64,000 nucleotides of DNA from Azoarcus sp. PA01 (GCA_001274695.2 LARU01000002.1:2046001-2110000), one strand, 5' to 3'; shown: positions 46,012-55,829, counted from the first letter of the stretch. The notes: generated by a model not told the origin, from the letters alone. A program made the numbers and translations.

Positions 46012-46349
46012 AAGTGTGCGCCGCGGGCCGCGAGGCCGCGGCGCAGGAACAGCCCGTCGTGCGAGCCTTTGCAGCTCGCCATCCTCCCTACACACCCTTC
46101 TGCATCGGGTCAAGGTTCACAACGCGGCGTTCGCCGCGCAAGGAACCGATGAGCCTCGCGGCGCCGGCGCGAACGCCACGCGCTGCCCTGCCGCGACCGA
46201 CCTTTCTGCTCGCGCCTCCTGCCAGACAATCGTTGCCCAAATCGGGTAACAAAGTTCGAGCCCGCGCGCGGCTATTCAGCTATTCTGAAACATCTCTTAA
46301 CAAATCTTCCCTCGGGCCCGACGCTGCAGGCTATGGGAGCAAGGCAGCA
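46012..46349. other. Intergenic stretch without a supported gene
   Basis: About 340 bases between DUF484 and the winged-helix gene. A GC-rich hairpin (GCCGCGG / CCGCGGC, near 46020-46042) just after the DUF484 stop could slow transcription but lacks a T tract. The frame of the next gene extends leftwards through this stretch without domain content, so it was not included. This is where xerC would be expected; no trace of it was seen. Confidence 0.5.
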
Positions 46350-46898
46350 ATGCCAGATATTGATCCTGAAACTCCTCGCGCCGATGCGCCCGACAGCCCC
46401 GACCAGGAGCCGGCGCAGAGCCGCGTCTCGCTGCTGCGCAATGCGGCGATCCTGCTTGCCCGCTACCAGGTTCACAGCCTCAGGCGCCTGTTCGAGGAGT
46501 TCGAGCGGGATATCCTGCTGCCGATCCTGCTCGGCGAGATCGCGCTGCACAATATCGGCGCGCTCGAACACGACGATGAAAGCGATCGCCTCACGGCCGA
46601 CGAAGTCGAGGGCGAATCCGACGAAGTGCATATGTCGCGGCTGCGGCCGTGCAACGCCTATTCGATCGCGGCCGCGACCGGCCTGCCGCGCGAGACGGTC
46701 CGGCGCAAGATCGGGCGCCTCGTCGAACTGGGCTGGATCCGCAAGCAGCAGAACGGGCATCTGTATCTCACGCCGCGCGCGCTGAAGCATTTCGGCAACC
46801 TCCTGTGCTCGCGCGATCTGCCGGAGTTCCTCGAAACCGCGGATCGCGTGCGCAAACTGCGGCACCCTCGGGGCCGGACAAATCGCGGCAAAGCCTGA
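46350..46898 (+). CDS. Winged-helix DNA-binding protein, uncharacterised
   Basis: A 182-residue protein with an acidic disordered N-terminus, a helical middle (LLRNAAILLARYQVHSLRRLF; core AILLARYQVHSLRRLFEEFE) and a C-terminal winged helix (CNAYSIAAATGLPRETVRRKIGRLVELGWI, wing NGHLYLTPRA; core GLPRETVRRKIGRLVELGW) resembling MarR/IclR-type recognition helices. The start at MPDIDPE is chosen because upstream codons show no coding character. It is probably a transcriptional regulator; target unknown. Confidence 0.75.
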   Translation: MPDIDPETPRADAPDSPDQEPAQSRVSLLRNAAILLARYQVHSLRRLFEEFERDILLPILLGEIALHNIGALEHDDESDRLTADEVEGESDEVHMSRLRPCNAYSIAAATGLPRETVRRKIGRLVELGWIRKQQNGHLYLTPRALKHFGNLLCSRDLPEFLETADRVRKLRHPRGRTNRGKA

Positions 46899-46992
46899 AG
46901 CTGCGGCGGCGCTGGTGAGGGGACGCTGGTGAGGCGGCGCCGCTCGCCTTACACTCTCGCGCCTGACTCATCTCCCTGCGGTCCCCCTCCCG

Positions 46993-48183
46993 ATGTCCAA
47001 GCTCGTCCTCAATCCCGGCAAGGAGCGTTCGCTCCTGCGCCGTCATCCCTGGGTTTTTGCCGGCTCGGTGGCTCGCCTCGAAGGGCGCGCGCGACCGGGC
47101 GACACCGTCGACGTCGTCGCCGCTGACGGCCGCTTCCTCGGTCGCGCGGCATGGTCGCCGGAATCGCAGATCCGCGCGCGGATGTGGTCGTTCGCTGCCG
47201 ACATCACGATCGATCATGCCTTCTTCAAGCGTCGCGTCGCCGAATCGGTCGCCCGCCGGGCGACGCATCCGCTGCTCGCCGGCGAGAGCGGGGTGCGGCT
47301 GATCCACGGCGAATCGGACGGTCTGCCCGGCATCATCGCGGACCGCTTCGGCGACGTCGTCGTCATGCAGCTGACGAGCGCCGGCGCCGAGAAATGGCGC
47401 GACGCGGTCATCGCCGGGCTGGTGCAGGCGACCGGCTGCACGGCAGTGTACGAGCGCTCCGATTCCGACGTGCGCGGCCTCGAAGGGCTCGGGCCCCGGA
47501 CCGGCTGCGTGCATGGCGAGCTGCCGGAGGGCGTGCTGACGATCGTCGAGAACGGCGTGCGCATGGAAGTCGATGTCATCGGTGGTCACAAGACGGGCTT
47601 CTATCTCGATCAGCGCGACAATCGCCGCCTGACGGGTGTGCTCGCGGCCGGGCGCAGCGTGCTGAACTGCTTCTGCTACACCGGCGGGTTCTCGCTGCAG
47701 GCGCTGGCCGGCGGCGCGACGTCGGTGCTGTCGATCGACTCGTCCGCGCCGGCGCTCGACGCGGGGCGGCGCAATCTGGCGATGAATCCGCAGCTCGACG
47801 CGGCGCGCGCCGAATGGCTGCAGGCAGACGTGTTCGAGGCGCTGCGTGCGCTGAAAGGCGAAGGGCGGCGTTTCGACCTGATCGTGCTCGATCCGCCGAA
47901 GTTCGCCCCGTCGGCGGCGCACGCCGATCGCGCGGCGCGCGCGTACAAGGACATCAACCTGTTCGGCTTTCGCCTGCTCAATCCTGGCGGCATCCTGATG
48001 ACCTATTCCTGCTCCGGCGGCATCGGCCTCGAACTGTTCCAGAAGATCGTCGCCGGCGCGGCGAGCGACGCCGCGGTCGATGCGCGCATCCTGCATCGCC
48101 TGTCCGCGTCCGCCGATCACCCGGTCGGCCTTGCGGTGCCTGAAGGCGAATACCTCAAGGGACTTGCGCTTCAGGTCGGCTGA
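46993..48183 (+). CDS. rlmI: 23S rRNA (cytosine-C5) methyltransferase RlmI family
   Basis: A 396-residue class I SAM methyltransferase. An N-terminal PUA domain (KLVLNPGKERSLLRRHPWVFAGSV; core GKERSLLRRHPWVFAGSV) is followed by an EEHEE-type domain (GHKTGFYLDQRDNR) and a Rossmann methyltransferase with SAM loop NCFCYTGGFSLQALAGGA, VLSIDSS and catalytic LDPPKFAPS, then TYSCSGG with the Cys. It is assigned to RlmI (m5C1962 of 23S rRNA) by family. Its 3' end overlaps the convergent membrane gene by 13 bases. Confidence 0.93.
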   Translation: MSKLVLNPGKERSLLRRHPWVFAGSVARLEGRARPGDTVDVVAADGRFLGRAAWSPESQIRARMWSFAADITIDHAFFKRRVAESVARRATHPLLAGESGVRLIHGESDGLPGIIADRFGDVVVMQLTSAGAEKWRDAVIAGLVQATGCTAVYERSDSDVRGLEGLGPRTGCVHGELPEGVLTIVENGVRMEVDVIGGHKTGFYLDQRDNRRLTGVLAAGRSVLNCFCYTGGFSLQALAGGATSVLSIDSSAPALDAGRRNLAMNPQLDAARAEWLQADVFEALRALKGEGRRFDLIVLDPPKFAPSAAHADRAARAYKDINLFGFRLLNPGGILMTYSCSGGIGLELFQKIVAGAASDAAVDARILHRLSASADHPVGLAVPEGEYLKGLALQVG

Positions 48184-48527
48184 GCGCGTTCGCCCGAGGG
48201 CGCGCGCCAGTCCGGATTCGGTCCGCGCTCGCCGGCCGTGAAGGCGGCGCTGGCCAGACCCAGCGCGAGCACGATCAGCAGGAAATAGTGCAGCTGCCAG
48301 CGGCGCGGCGCAGCGCGGCCGTCGCCGCGTCCCGCCTGCCGGCTCGCCATCAGGCCGAGCGCAGCGACGACGACGAGACCGGCACCGAGCAGCTGCGACG
48401 ACAGGCCGCCGAGCAGCACGCCGCGCGACGGATCGAAGCGATCGGGCCAGAAGAACGTCGGCCCCTGCAGCAGATGGATTGCGCCGAACACGCACAGCAC
48501 GATCGCCAGGGCCTGGAACGTGCGCAT
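48171..48527 (-). CDS. Small membrane protein, uncharacterised
   Basis: A 118-residue protein with about three hydrophobic segments (residues 5-20, 38-61, 77-97) and a polar tail. The N-terminal FQALAIVLCVFGAIHLLQGPTFFWPDRF and the Gly-rich second helix do not match a family I recognise. It starts 9 bp downstream of the ruvB stop and reads in the same direction, so it may be the last gene of the ruv transcript. The last 13 bases overlap the convergent rlmI. Confidence 0.7.
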   Translation of the reverse strand: MRTFQALAIVLCVFGAIHLLQGPTFFWPDRFDPSRGVLLGGLSSQLLGAGLVVVAALGLMASRQAGRGDGRAAPRRWQLHYFLLIVLALGLASAAFTAGERGPNPDWRAPSGERAQPT

Positions 48528-48536
48528 CGCGACCGC

Positions 48537-49598
48537 TCAGGGCGTGGAGAACAGCTCCGCGCTTTCGTCGCCGGCGCGCCGGGGAAAGGCGAGGCCGAAA
48601 TGCTGCCAGATCGACACGCTCGCGATGCGCCCGCGCGGCGTGCGCTGCAGATAGCCCTGCTGGATCAGGTACGGTTCGAGCACGTCCTCGATCGTGTCGG
48701 ACGATTCGCCGATTGCAGCGGCGAGGTTGTCGAGCCCGACCGGGCCGCCGCCGAACTTCTCGAGCATTGCGCCGAGCAGCTTGCGGTCCATCAGGTCGAG
48801 CCCGAGGTGGTCGACGTCGAGCATCAACAGCGCGGCATCGGCGACGGTGGCAGTGATGTCGCCGTCGGCTTTGACCTGCGCATAATCGCGGACGCGGCGC
48901 AGCAGCCGGTTCGCGATCCGCGGCGTGCCGCGTGCGCGCCGCGCGATCTCGACCGCTCCGGCGTCGTCGATCGCGACGTCGAGCAGGCCGGCGGAGCGCC
49001 CGACGATGTACGCGAGCTCCTGCGGCGTGTAGAACTCGAGCCGCGCCGCGATGCCGAAACGGTCGCGCAGCGGGTTCGTCAGCATTCCCGCGCGCGTCGT
49101 CGCGCCGACCAGCGTGAAAGGCGGCAGGTCGAGCTTGACCGAGCGCGCCGCCGGGCCTTCGCCGATCATGATGTCGATCTGGAAGTCCTCGAGCGCCGGA
49201 TAGAGAATCTCCTCGACGACCGGCGACAGGCGGTGGATCTCGTCGATGAACAGCACGTCGTGCGGTTCGAGGTTCGTCAACAGCGCGGCCAGATCTCCGG
49301 CGCGCTCGAGCACCGGCCCCGAAGTCTGGCGCAGGTTCACGCCCATCTCGGCAGCGACGATGTGCGCGAGCGTCGTCTTGCCCAGTCCCGGCGGGCCGAA
49401 CAGCAGCACGTGGTCGAGCGCCTCGCCGCGGGTTTTCGCCGCCTGGATGAAGATCTCGAGCTGTTCGCGGATCTTTGCCTGCCCGACGTATTCGGCGAGC
49501 CGCTTCGGCCGCAGCGCGCGCTCGACGACGTCTTCGTGGCGGTCGGCGGCCTGCGCCGAAATCACGCGCGGGGCCTGCAGTTTGTCGGTTTCGATCAT
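48537..49598 (-). CDS. ruvB: Holliday junction branch migration ATPase RuvB
   Basis: A 353-residue AAA+ motor that drives Holliday junction migration with RuvA. Walker [10 protein letters not shown] near residue 69, Walker [11 protein letters not shown], sensor GATTRAGML and arginine finger region NPLRDRFG are present, with the C-terminal winged helix ([12 protein letters not shown]). It is 55 bp downstream of ruvA. ruvC, the resolvase usually encoded upstream, is not in this neighbourhood. Confidence 0.97.
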   Translation of the reverse strand: MIETDKLQAPRVISAQAADRHEDVVERALRPKRLAEYVGQAKIREQLEIFIQAAKTRGEALDHVLLFGPPGLGKTTLAHIVAAEMGVNLRQTSGPVLERAGDLAALLTNLEPHDVLFIDEIHRLSPVVEEILYPALEDFQIDIMIGEGPAARSVKLDLPPFTLVGATTRAGMLTNPLRDRFGIAARLEFYTPQELAYIVGRSAGLLDVAIDDAGAVEIARRARGTPRIANRLLRRVRDYAQVKADGDITATVADAALLMLDVDHLGLDLMDRKLLGAMLEKFGGGPVGLDNLAAAIGESSDTIEDVLEPYLIQQGYLQRTPRGRIASVSIWQHFGLAFPRRAGDESAELFSTP

Positions 49599-49653
49599 CG
49601 CGAGAGTTTAGCCTGAGCCGCCCGTGCCGCGAAACTCGCGTGCCCTCGTGGCG

Positions 49654-50253
49654 TCAGGCTTTCGACAGCAGCCGCAGCGCCTGGCGGATGCCGTCGGAGA
49701 CGTCTGTCTCGGGCGGGATCGCTTTCAGCGCCGATTGCGCTTCCTTGTCGTTGTAGCCGAGCGCGAGCAGCGCGTTGAGGATGTCGCTGCGGCTGTCCGC
49801 AGGGTGCGTTGCGGCGCCTGGAACGGTGCTCGCGCCGAGCCCGGGCAGCGCCCGGCCGAGCTTGTCGCGCAGTTCGAGCAGCAGCCGCTCGGCGGTTTTC
49901 TTGCCGATGCCGGGAATCTTCACGAGGCGGCCGGTTTCCTGCAGCGCGACCGCCTGCGCGAGATCGCCGACCGATAGCCCCGAGAGCACCGACAGCGCGG
50001 TGCGCGCGCCGATGCCGGACACTTTCAGCAGCTGGCGGAATGCGGCGCGTTCGTCGGCGCTCGCGAAGCCGTACAGGAAATGGCCGTCCTCGCGGATCGC
50101 CAGATGCGTGAACAGCGACAGCGACTCGCCGGTCGCCGGCAGGCCGTAGAACGTGCTCATCGGCACGTCGATTTCGTAGCCGACGCCGTGCGTGTCGACG
50201 ACGATCTGCGGCGGGTTCTTTTCCAGCAGGATGCCGGTGATGCGTCCGATCAT
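49654..50253 (-). CDS. ruvA: Holliday junction DNA-binding protein RuvA
   Basis: A 199-residue tetrameric junction-binding protein: N-terminal OB fold ([20 protein letters not shown]; core [11 protein letters not shown]), two helix-hairpin-helix motifs ([19 protein letters not shown] and [18 protein letters not shown]), and the C-terminal domain that contacts RuvB ([16 protein letters not shown]). It lies between the prenyltransferase and ruvB in a leftward operon. Confidence 0.97.
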   Translation of the reverse strand: MIGRITGILLEKNPPQIVVDTHGVGYEIDVPMSTFYGLPATGESLSLFTHLAIREDGHFLYGFASADERAAFRQLLKVSGIGARTALSVLSGLSVGDLAQAVALQETGRLVKIPGIGKKTAERLLLELRDKLGRALPGLGASTVPGAATHPADSRSDILNALLALGYNDKEAQSALKAIPPETDVSDGIRQALRLLSKA

Positions 50254-50288
50254 GAGTGGTGGTCCGGAGGTCTGGGAGTTGTGCCCGA

Positions 50289-51248
50289 TCAGCCGCGCGA
50301 GCCGAACGCGAGCGTTGCGGCGAGCACCAGGCCATGCAGGTTCGTCGCGGCGATCGTCAGCCTGATCGCCGGCGCGAGTTCCGCCGGTTCGCCGGCGTGC
50401 TCGCGCAGCTGCCGCGCGGCATGAAATGAGAGGACCAGCGTCAGCGCCGCGGCGGCGCACGCCTGGGGCAGGTTGTCGCGTCCGATCTGCAGCACGAGCC
50501 AGCCGTAGGCGACCAGCGCGATGCCGAAATAGCCCCATTTCGCGGTGTCGGCGCCGAGGCGCACGACGAGGGTGCGCTTGCCGGCCGCGGCGTCCGCGGC
50601 GCGGTCCGGGAACTGGTTGATGTAGAGGAGGTTCGCGACGAGCAGCGCGAACGACACGCCCGCCGCGACCGGCGTCCACGCGAACGCGCCGCGCTGGACG
50701 AAATCGGCGCCGACCACGACGAGCAGCCAGCACGCCGCGACAGCGAATTCGCCCGCTCCGCGGCTCGCGAGCTGCAGCGGCGGCGCCGAATACGCCCAGC
50801 CGAGCACGAGGCCGGCGAACCCGAGCGCGACGAGGCCGCCTCCGGCGCCGAGCGCGAGCCACAGCCCGGCCGGGATCACCAGCGCGAACAGCGCGTAGCC
50901 GAACGCCGCCGTCTCGCGCCGCGTTAGCACGCCGTTCTGGATGAAGCGGCTGCCGCCGGTGAACGGATAGATGCGCTCCGAGTTCGCGGCGTCGGTGCCG
51001 CTGACCGCGTCGTGGTAATCGTTGAGCACGTTCGCGCCGGCGTGGGCGAGCAGCGCGAACAGCACCGTGAGCCCTGCGCGCAGCCCGTCCAGCGCAACGC
51101 TGTCGGCATGGGCCGCAGCGAGCCCGATCAGGCAGCCGGCGAGCGTGACGCTGAGGAAAGCCGGGCGCGTCGCCGCGAAGTAACGCCGCGGCGCGTTCGC
51201 ATAGCGTGGCGGTGTCGGCTCGGCGGCCGGAGGCGCTGCGCGACTCAC
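50289..51248 (-). CDS. UbiA-family prenyltransferase, MenA-like
   Basis: A 319-residue integral membrane prenyltransferase with about eight or nine helices. The two aspartate-rich motifs are [14 protein letters not shown] (first) and [23 protein letters not shown] (second, quoted as [19 protein letters not shown]). The second resembles MenA (1,4-dihydroxy-2-naphthoate prenyltransferase) more than UbiA. It starts with GTG inside the rng stop (GTGA overlap), so it is coupled to rng. No other menaquinone genes are in the window, so the substrate is uncertain. Confidence 0.85.
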   Translation of the reverse strand: MSRAAPPAAEPTPPRYANAPRRYFAATRPAFLSVTLAGCLIGLAAAHADSVALDGLRAGLTVLFALLAHAGANVLNDYHDAVSGTDAANSERIYPFTGGSRFIQNGVLTRRETAAFGYALFALVIPAGLWLALGAGGGLVALGFAGLVLGWAYSAPPLQLASRGAGEFAVAACWLLVVVGADFVQRGAFAWTPVAAGVSFALLVANLLYINQFPDRAADAAAGKRTLVVRLGADTAKWGYFGIALVAYGWLVLQIGRDNLPQACAAAALTLVLSFHAARQLREHAGEPAELAPAIRLTIAATNLHGLVLAATLAFGSRG

Positions 51249-52699
51249 AGCAGCACGATGTCGAACTGTTCCTGCGAATAGCTCGCTTCCGGATGCAGCG
51301 AGATCTTCTTGCCGATGAAGTCCGACAGCATCGCGAGCGACTGGGATTCCTCGTCGAGGAAGAGGTCGATGACGTTCGGCGCGGCGAGCACGCGGAACTC
51401 GCGCGCGTTGAACTGGCGTGCCTCGCGCAGCAGCTCGCGCAGGATTTCGTAGCACACCGTGCGCGCGGTCTTGACTTCGCCGCGGCCGTCGCACGTCGGG
51501 CAGGGTTCGCACAACAGATGGGCGAGCGATTCGCGCGTGCGCTTCCTCGTCATTTCGACGAGGCCGAGCGCGGTGAAGCCGTTGACCGTCATCTTGGTAT
51601 GGTCGCGCGCGAGCGCCTTCTTGAACTCGTCGAGCACCATGTCGCGATGCTCGACGTTTTCCATGTCGATGAAATCGATGATGATGATGCCGCCGAGGTT
51701 GCGCAGGCGCAGCTGGCGGGCGATCGTCTGCGCCGCCTCGAGGTTGGTCTTGAAGATCGTGTCGTCGAAGTTGCGCGCGCCGACGAAGCCGCCGGTGTTG
51801 ACGTCGACGGTCGTCATCGCTTCGGTCTGGTCGATGATCAGGTAGCCGCCGGACTTGAGGCTGACGCGCCGCGCGAGCGCTTTCTGGATCTCGTCCTCGA
51901 CGTTGTGCAGGTCGAACAGCGGCCGCTCGCCGCCGTAGTGCTCGAGCAGCGGCAGCACTTTGGGGGTGTACTCGGCGGCGAAGGCGGCGAGCTTCTGGTG
52001 GTTCTCGCGCGAATCGACGAGGATGCGCGAAGTGTCGTCGTCGACGAGGTCGCGCAGCACGCGCTGGCCAAGGCCCAGGTCTTCGTACAGCAGGCTCGGC
52101 GGAAAGCGCCCGGTCGCGCTGTTGCGGATCTCGCTCCACAGTTTGCGCAGGTACGCGATGTCGGCGCCGAGTTCGTCGTCGGACGCCGATTCGGCCATCG
52201 TGCGGACGATGAAGCCGCCCGCTTCGTCCGCCGGCACCAGCCGCGTCAGGCGCTCGCGCAGCGCTTCGCGCTCGGATTCGTCCTCGATGCGCTGCGAGAT
52301 GCCGATGTGCTTTTCCTGGGGCAGGTACACGAGCAGCCGCCCGGCGATGCTGATCTGCGTCGACAGGCGCGCGCCTTTGGTGCCGATCGGGTCCTTCAGC
52401 ACCTGCACCGTGAGGTTCTGGCCTTCGGCGAGGATGCGTTCGATCGGCCGCCCGCCGTCGCCGTTGTGCCGATCGCTCCAGATGTCGGCGACATGGAGGA
52501 AGGCGGTGCGCTCGAGGCCGATGTCGATGAACGCGGACTGCATGCCGGGCAGCACCCGCACGACGCGGCCGAGATAGATGTTGCCGACGATGCCGCGGCT
52601 CGCGGTGCGCTCGACGTGCAGTTCCTGTACCACGCCCTGTTCGACGATCGCGACGCGCGTCTCCTGCGGCGTGAAGTTGATGAGAAATTCGATGCTCAT
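51245..52699 (-). CDS. rng: Ribonuclease G
   Basis: A 484-residue endoribonuclease of the RNase E/G family (16S rRNA 5' maturation, mRNA decay). An N-terminal S1 domain ([23 protein letters not shown]; core [19 protein letters not shown]) precedes the 5' sensor and DNase I-like catalytic region with metal-binding Asp residues ([20 protein letters not shown]) and the Zn-link [11 protein letters not shown]. The start MSIEFLIN is standard; there is only a weak ribosome site. A long perfect hairpin lies 14 bp upstream of the ATG. The last bases overlap the prenyltransferase gene. Confidence 0.96.
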   Translation of the reverse strand: MSIEFLINFTPQETRVAIVEQGVVQELHVERTASRGIVGNIYLGRVVRVLPGMQSAFIDIGLERTAFLHVADIWSDRHNGDGGRPIERILAEGQNLTVQVLKDPIGTKGARLSTQISIAGRLLVYLPQEKHIGISQRIEDESEREALRERLTRLVPADEAGGFIVRTMAESASDDELGADIAYLRKLWSEIRNSATGRFPPSLLYEDLGLGQRVLRDLVDDDTSRILVDSRENHQKLAAFAAEYTPKVLPLLEHYGGERPLFDLHNVEDEIQKALARRVSLKSGGYLIIDQTEAMTTVDVNTGGFVGARNFDDTIFKTNLEAAQTIARQLRLRNLGGIIIIDFIDMENVEHRDMVLDEFKKALARDHTKMTVNGFTALGLVEMTRKRTRESLAHLLCEPCPTCDGRGEVKTARTVCYEILRELLREARQFNAREFRVLAAPNVIDLFLDEESQSLAMLSDFIGKKISLHPEASYSQEQFDIVLL

Positions 52700-52713
52700 T
52701 GCGGAAACCGGTA

Positions 52714-52765
52714 ATGGGGAATGCGCAATCGATGATGCGGACATCATCGATTGCGCATTGCCCAT
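52714..52765. repeat. Long near-perfect inverted repeat (hairpin) between maf and rng
   Basis: Arms 52714-52737 and 52742-52765 pair over 24 bases with one mismatch; the inner 18 bp (AATGCGCAATCGATGATG and its complement) are perfect. The loop is CGGA. It has no T tract, so it is not a standard terminator. It would form a very stable RNA stem 14 nt before the rng start codon on the maf-rng transcript. Confidence 0.92.
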
Positions 52766-52791
52766 CGCGCCCCGCCGGTGAGCTGCCGCGG

Positions 52792-53412
52792 TTACAAAGG
52801 ATAGCCGAAGCTTTCGAGCAGCTGGGCGGTTTCGAACAGCGGCAGGCCCATGATTCCGGTATAGCTGCCGCAAATCTCCTCGATGAACAGCGCCGCTCGC
52901 CCCTGGATGCCATATGCACCCGCTTTGTCCATCGGTTCGCCGGTGGCGATGTAGTGGCGGATCTCGGCGTCGTCGAGGGGACGAAAACGCACTTCGCTGA
53001 TGCTCGTCCGGCTGCGCGTGCGACTGCCGTCGCTGAGCGCGACTGCGGTCAGTACGCGGTGCGTGCGTCCCGACAGCTGGTGCAGGATTGCCGCGGCGTC
53101 GGCGGCATCGGCCGGCTTGCCGATGATCCTGTCATCGAGTTCGAGCGTCGTGTCGGCGCCCAGCACCGCGTGATGCGGCAGTGAACGCCACTGCAGGCGC
53201 CGACACCCGGCTTCGGCTTTCGTCAGCGCGAGGCGTTCGACGTAACGTTCGACCGGCTCGCCGGGGTGCGGGGTTTCATCGACATCCGCGTCCTTGCCGC
53301 GCTCGCCGCCGCGGAACACGAGCAGCTCGAATTGAACACCGATCTGGCGCAGCAGCTCGCGCCGGCGCGGGCTGCGCGATGCCAGATAGATGCGGGGCTG
53401 AATGGGCTTCAT
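52792..53412 (-). CDS. Maf-family nucleotide pyrophosphatase
   Basis: A 206-residue Maf/Ham1-fold enzyme, house-cleaning hydrolase of non-canonical or excess nucleoside triphosphates (dTTP/UTP type by the YhdE-like motifs). Landmarks: LASRSPRRRELLRQIG, the conserved LGADT with Asp/Glu residues, GKPADAADA, SGRTHRVLTAV, and DKAGAYGIQGRAALF. It sits in the usual rlmH-maf-rng order. The start at MKPIQPR is standard. Confidence 0.93.
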   Translation of the reverse strand: MKPIQPRIYLASRSPRRRELLRQIGVQFELLVFRGGERGKDADVDETPHPGEPVERYVERLALTKAEAGCRRLQWRSLPHHAVLGADTTLELDDRIIGKPADAADAAAILHQLSGRTHRVLTAVALSDGSRTRSRTSISEVRFRPLDDAEIRHYIATGEPMDKAGAYGIQGRAALFIEEICGSYTGIMGLPLFETAQLLESFGYPL

Positions 53413-53498
53413 GGGTATCGGGGCGCCGGGGAGGTCGAGTCGGGCTGAAATTCTACCGCGTGCAGTGCCGCTGCCGGCGCGGCAATCGTTTGCGCAGG

Positions 53499-53969
53499 CT
53501 ATTCGCGGTGATAGGGATGGTTTTTCAGCACGCTCCAGGCGCGATACAAGGCTTCGGCGAGCAGCGGGCGGACCAGCGCATGCGGAAGCGTCAGGCTCGA
53601 CAGGCGCACGCGTTCGTGTGCCGTCGCCTTCAGCGGCGGCGACAGTCCGTCCGGCCCGCCGATGATCAGCGCGACGTCCTCGCCGCCGGCCTGCCAGGCT
53701 TCGACGCGGCGCGCGAGCGCCATCGTCGTCAGGTCGGCGCCGTGCTCGTCGAGGATCACGCGCCGGCAACGCGCCGGCAGCGCCGCTTCGATGCGCGCCG
53801 CTTCGGCGGCCATCATCGCCTCGACGGTCTTGCCGGTCGTGCGCGGCTCGGCCTTCACTTCGACGAGCTGCAGCGGCAATTCGCGCGGCATGCGTCGTGC
53901 GAATTCGCCGAAGCCGGCCTCGACCCACGCCGGCATGCGCGTGCCGACGGCGACGATCAGCAGCTTCAT
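53499..53969 (-). CDS. rlmH: 23S rRNA (pseudouridine1915-N3)-methyltransferase
   Basis: A 156-residue SPOUT methyltransferase acting on pseudouridine 1915 of 23S rRNA in the assembled ribosome. The trefoil-knot SAM region is seen as [19 protein letters not shown] and the C-terminal signature [20 protein letters not shown] followed by NHPYHRE. Full length for the family. It follows rsfS by 43 bp. Confidence 0.97.
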   Translation of the reverse strand: MKLLIVAVGTRMPAWVEAGFGEFARRMPRELPLQLVEVKAEPRTTGKTVEAMMAAEAARIEAALPARCRRVILDEHGADLTTMALARRVEAWQAGGEDVALIIGGPDGLSPPLKATAHERVRLSSLTLPHALVRPLLAEALYRAWSVLKNHPYHRE

Positions 53970-54012
53970 CGCCGACGGGGCCGGCGCGCGGCGTCACGCC
54001 GCATGCCGCGGT

Positions 54013-54384
54013 TCATTCGGCCGTCAAGTGAGCCGTTCCGGCAGCGACGCGCGAGCGCTTCGGCGTCGTCGCCCACAGTTCCTCGAGGTTGTAGAAGTCG
54101 CGGGTGGCCGGCTGCATGATATGCACGACGATGTCGCCGAGATCGACCAGCACCCATTCGCCGGTCTCCTCGCCTTCGACGCTGACGACATGGCCGCCGG
54201 CTTCCCTGACTTTGTCCTGCACGTTGCGCGACAGCGCTCGTGTCTGCCGGTTCGAGTCACCGCTGGCGACGACGATGCGGTCGAACAGCGACGTGAGCTT
54301 GGTGGTGTTGATGACCTCGATGTCCTTGGCCTTGATGTCTTCGAGGGCGTCGACGACGGTTTTCTGCAGTTTGCGTATGTCCAT
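54013..54384 (-). CDS. rsfS: Ribosomal silencing factor RsfS
   Basis: A 123-residue protein that binds L14 of the large ribosomal subunit and blocks subunit joining in poor conditions. Landmarks: KAKDIEVINTTKLTSLFDRIVVASG (core KDIEVINTTKLTSLFDRIVV), EGEETGEWVLVDLGDIVVHIM (core GEWVLVDLGDIVVHIM) and FYNLEELW. The start overlaps the nadD stop by one base (TGATG). Confidence 0.95.
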   Translation of the reverse strand: MDIRKLQKTVVDALEDIKAKDIEVINTTKLTSLFDRIVVASGDSNRQTRALSRNVQDKVREAGGHVVSVEGEETGEWVLVDLGDIVVHIMQPATRDFYNLEELWATTPKRSRVAAGTAHLTAE

Positions 54385-55067
54385 CAGTTTCCGTGATAAA
54401 GGTGGTGTCGCGCGATATAGTCGAGGACCGGATCGGGCAACAGATAGCGGGCACTGCGTCCCGCGTGGATCAGGGCGCGCACTTGCGATGCGGAGATCGC
54501 GAGCGGCGTCATGTCGAAGGGAACGATCCGGCCGGCGGGTGACTCGCGCACGGCTCCCGGGTCGTTGCTCATGTGATCGCTGCACACGGCGTCGAGTTCC
54601 GGCGACAGGGCGCCCGATCGGCGATCGTGATGCGGCGCATAGCCCGGGCGGTTCGCTACGGCGACATGCGCGAGTTGCAGGAGGTCGCGCCAGCGGTGCC
54701 ACGTCGGCAGGCCCTGGAACGCATCGGCGCCGAGGATCAGCACCAGCGGGCGCTGCGGGCCGAGCGCCGCGCGCAGGCGCTCGAGCGTCAGCGCGGTGTA
54801 GCTCTTGCCTTGCGCAAACACTTCGCTGTCATCGACGGTGAACGCCCCATTGCCGGCGGTCGCTAGCCGCACCATCGCGAGCCGGTCGGCGGCGCGCGAA
54901 CGTGGCGCGCCGCGGTGCGGCGGCTGGCCGGCCGGAACGAAGCTGACCTGGCTGAGCCGCAGCGCTTCGTGCGCCTCCTGCGCGAGGCGCAGGTGACCGA
55001 TATGGATCGGGTCGAAGGTGCCGCCGAAAATGCCGAGCGGCCGCGGCTCAGGACTCACGGCGCTCAT
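54384..55067 (-). CDS. nadD: Nicotinate-nucleotide adenylyltransferase
   Basis: A 227-residue NAD biosynthesis enzyme converting nicotinate mononucleotide and ATP to deamido-NAD. The nucleotidyltransferase signature GIFGGTFDPIHIGHLRLAQ (HIGH motif) is near the N-terminus, and the ISASQVRALI (ISSTxIR-type) motif near the C-terminus. The start MSAVSPEPRPLG lies within the 3' end of the upstream membrane gene (20 bp overlap), indicating tight coupling. It heads nadD-rsfS-rlmH-maf-rng. Confidence 0.95.
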   Translation of the reverse strand: MSAVSPEPRPLGIFGGTFDPIHIGHLRLAQEAHEALRLSQVSFVPAGQPPHRGAPRSRAADRLAMVRLATAGNGAFTVDDSEVFAQGKSYTALTLERLRAALGPQRPLVLILGADAFQGLPTWHRWRDLLQLAHVAVANRPGYAPHHDRRSGALSPELDAVCSDHMSNDPGAVRESPAGRIVPFDMTPLAISASQVRALIHAGRSARYLLPDPVLDYIARHHLYHGN

Positions 55068-55824
55068 CGAGGGCGTCGCGGAAAACGTCGCGGGCGTTGG
55101 CATAGAAGCTCGCGAACACGATCGGGATCAGCAAGACCGGCAGCGGCACCGAGAACAGCGTCGCGAGCGTCGGCGAGATCAGGCCCAGCATGCCGATGAC
55201 GAGGCCCGGCAGGAGCACGCAGAAGATCATCAGCGCGACCGAATAAGCCAGGAACGGACGCCAGTTGCGCAGGCACGCGATGAAGCTGAAGAACATCGCC
55301 TTGTGCGGCGGAATGTTCCACCAGCCGGCGAGGATCGGCGCGAACCAGTAGGCCATCATCACCGGCGTCGACAGCGCGATCGCGATCAGCAGCGCGGACG
55401 TGAAGCCGGGCGCGACGGCCGCCGCTTCGGGATCGACTTTCTCGCCGCCGGTCATGATCTGCAGCAGCGTGCCGCCATCGGCGATCGAAGTCAGGAACAG
55501 CACCAGCAGGCTGCCGGCGAGGTACAGCGCGCCGATCGTGACGAGCCCGCGCAGGTTCTGCTGGAAGCCGGAGAACAGCACGTCGGGCCCGGCCTTGCGG
55601 CCTTCGTCGATCTCGCGGCAGGTGTTGAGCACGCCGAGCGAGAACACCGGCATCAGCAGCGATGCGAGCGGCTGGCCGATCAGCGGCACGACGCTGAGCA
55701 GCACCAGCATCAGCAGGTAGCCGAGTGAGGCGAAAGTCAGCAGCGCCGGGTTGCGGCGCCAGATCACGAGGCCTTCGCCGAGCCAGGCGAAGCCGCGGGC
55801 GAGCGGGAGTTGTCGGACTTGCAT
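55048..55824 (-). CDS. BPSS1780-like membrane protein, copy 1
   Basis: A 258-residue integral membrane protein with about six helices. It begins VRQLPLARGFAWLGEGLVIWRRNPALL, and contains GFQQNLRGLVTIGALYLAG and IPPHKAMFFSFIACLRNWRPFL, features of a family of betaproteobacterial membrane proteins without known function. It follows a distant paralog by five bases and overlaps nadD. Confidence 0.82.
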   Translation of the reverse strand: MQVRQLPLARGFAWLGEGLVIWRRNPALLTFASLGYLLMLVLLSVVPLIGQPLASLLMPVFSLGVLNTCREIDEGRKAGPDVLFSGFQQNLRGLVTIGALYLAGSLLVLFLTSIADGGTLLQIMTGGEKVDPEAAAVAPGFTSALLIAIALSTPVMMAYWFAPILAGWWNIPPHKAMFFSFIACLRNWRPFLAYSVALMIFCVLLPGLVIGMLGLISPTLATLFSVPLPVLLIPIVFASFYANARDVFRDALDERRES

Positions 55825-55829
55825 GCGGT

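Noticed and set aside
46014..46349. N-terminal extension of the winged-helix protein to 294 residues
   Set aside because: The added 112 codons lack domain content and cross the intergenic stretch after DUF484; MPDIDPE gives a sensible start.
52699..52873. Upstream extension of rng
   Set aside because: It would translate the hairpin and part of the maf 3' end; RNase G homology starts at MSIEFLIN.
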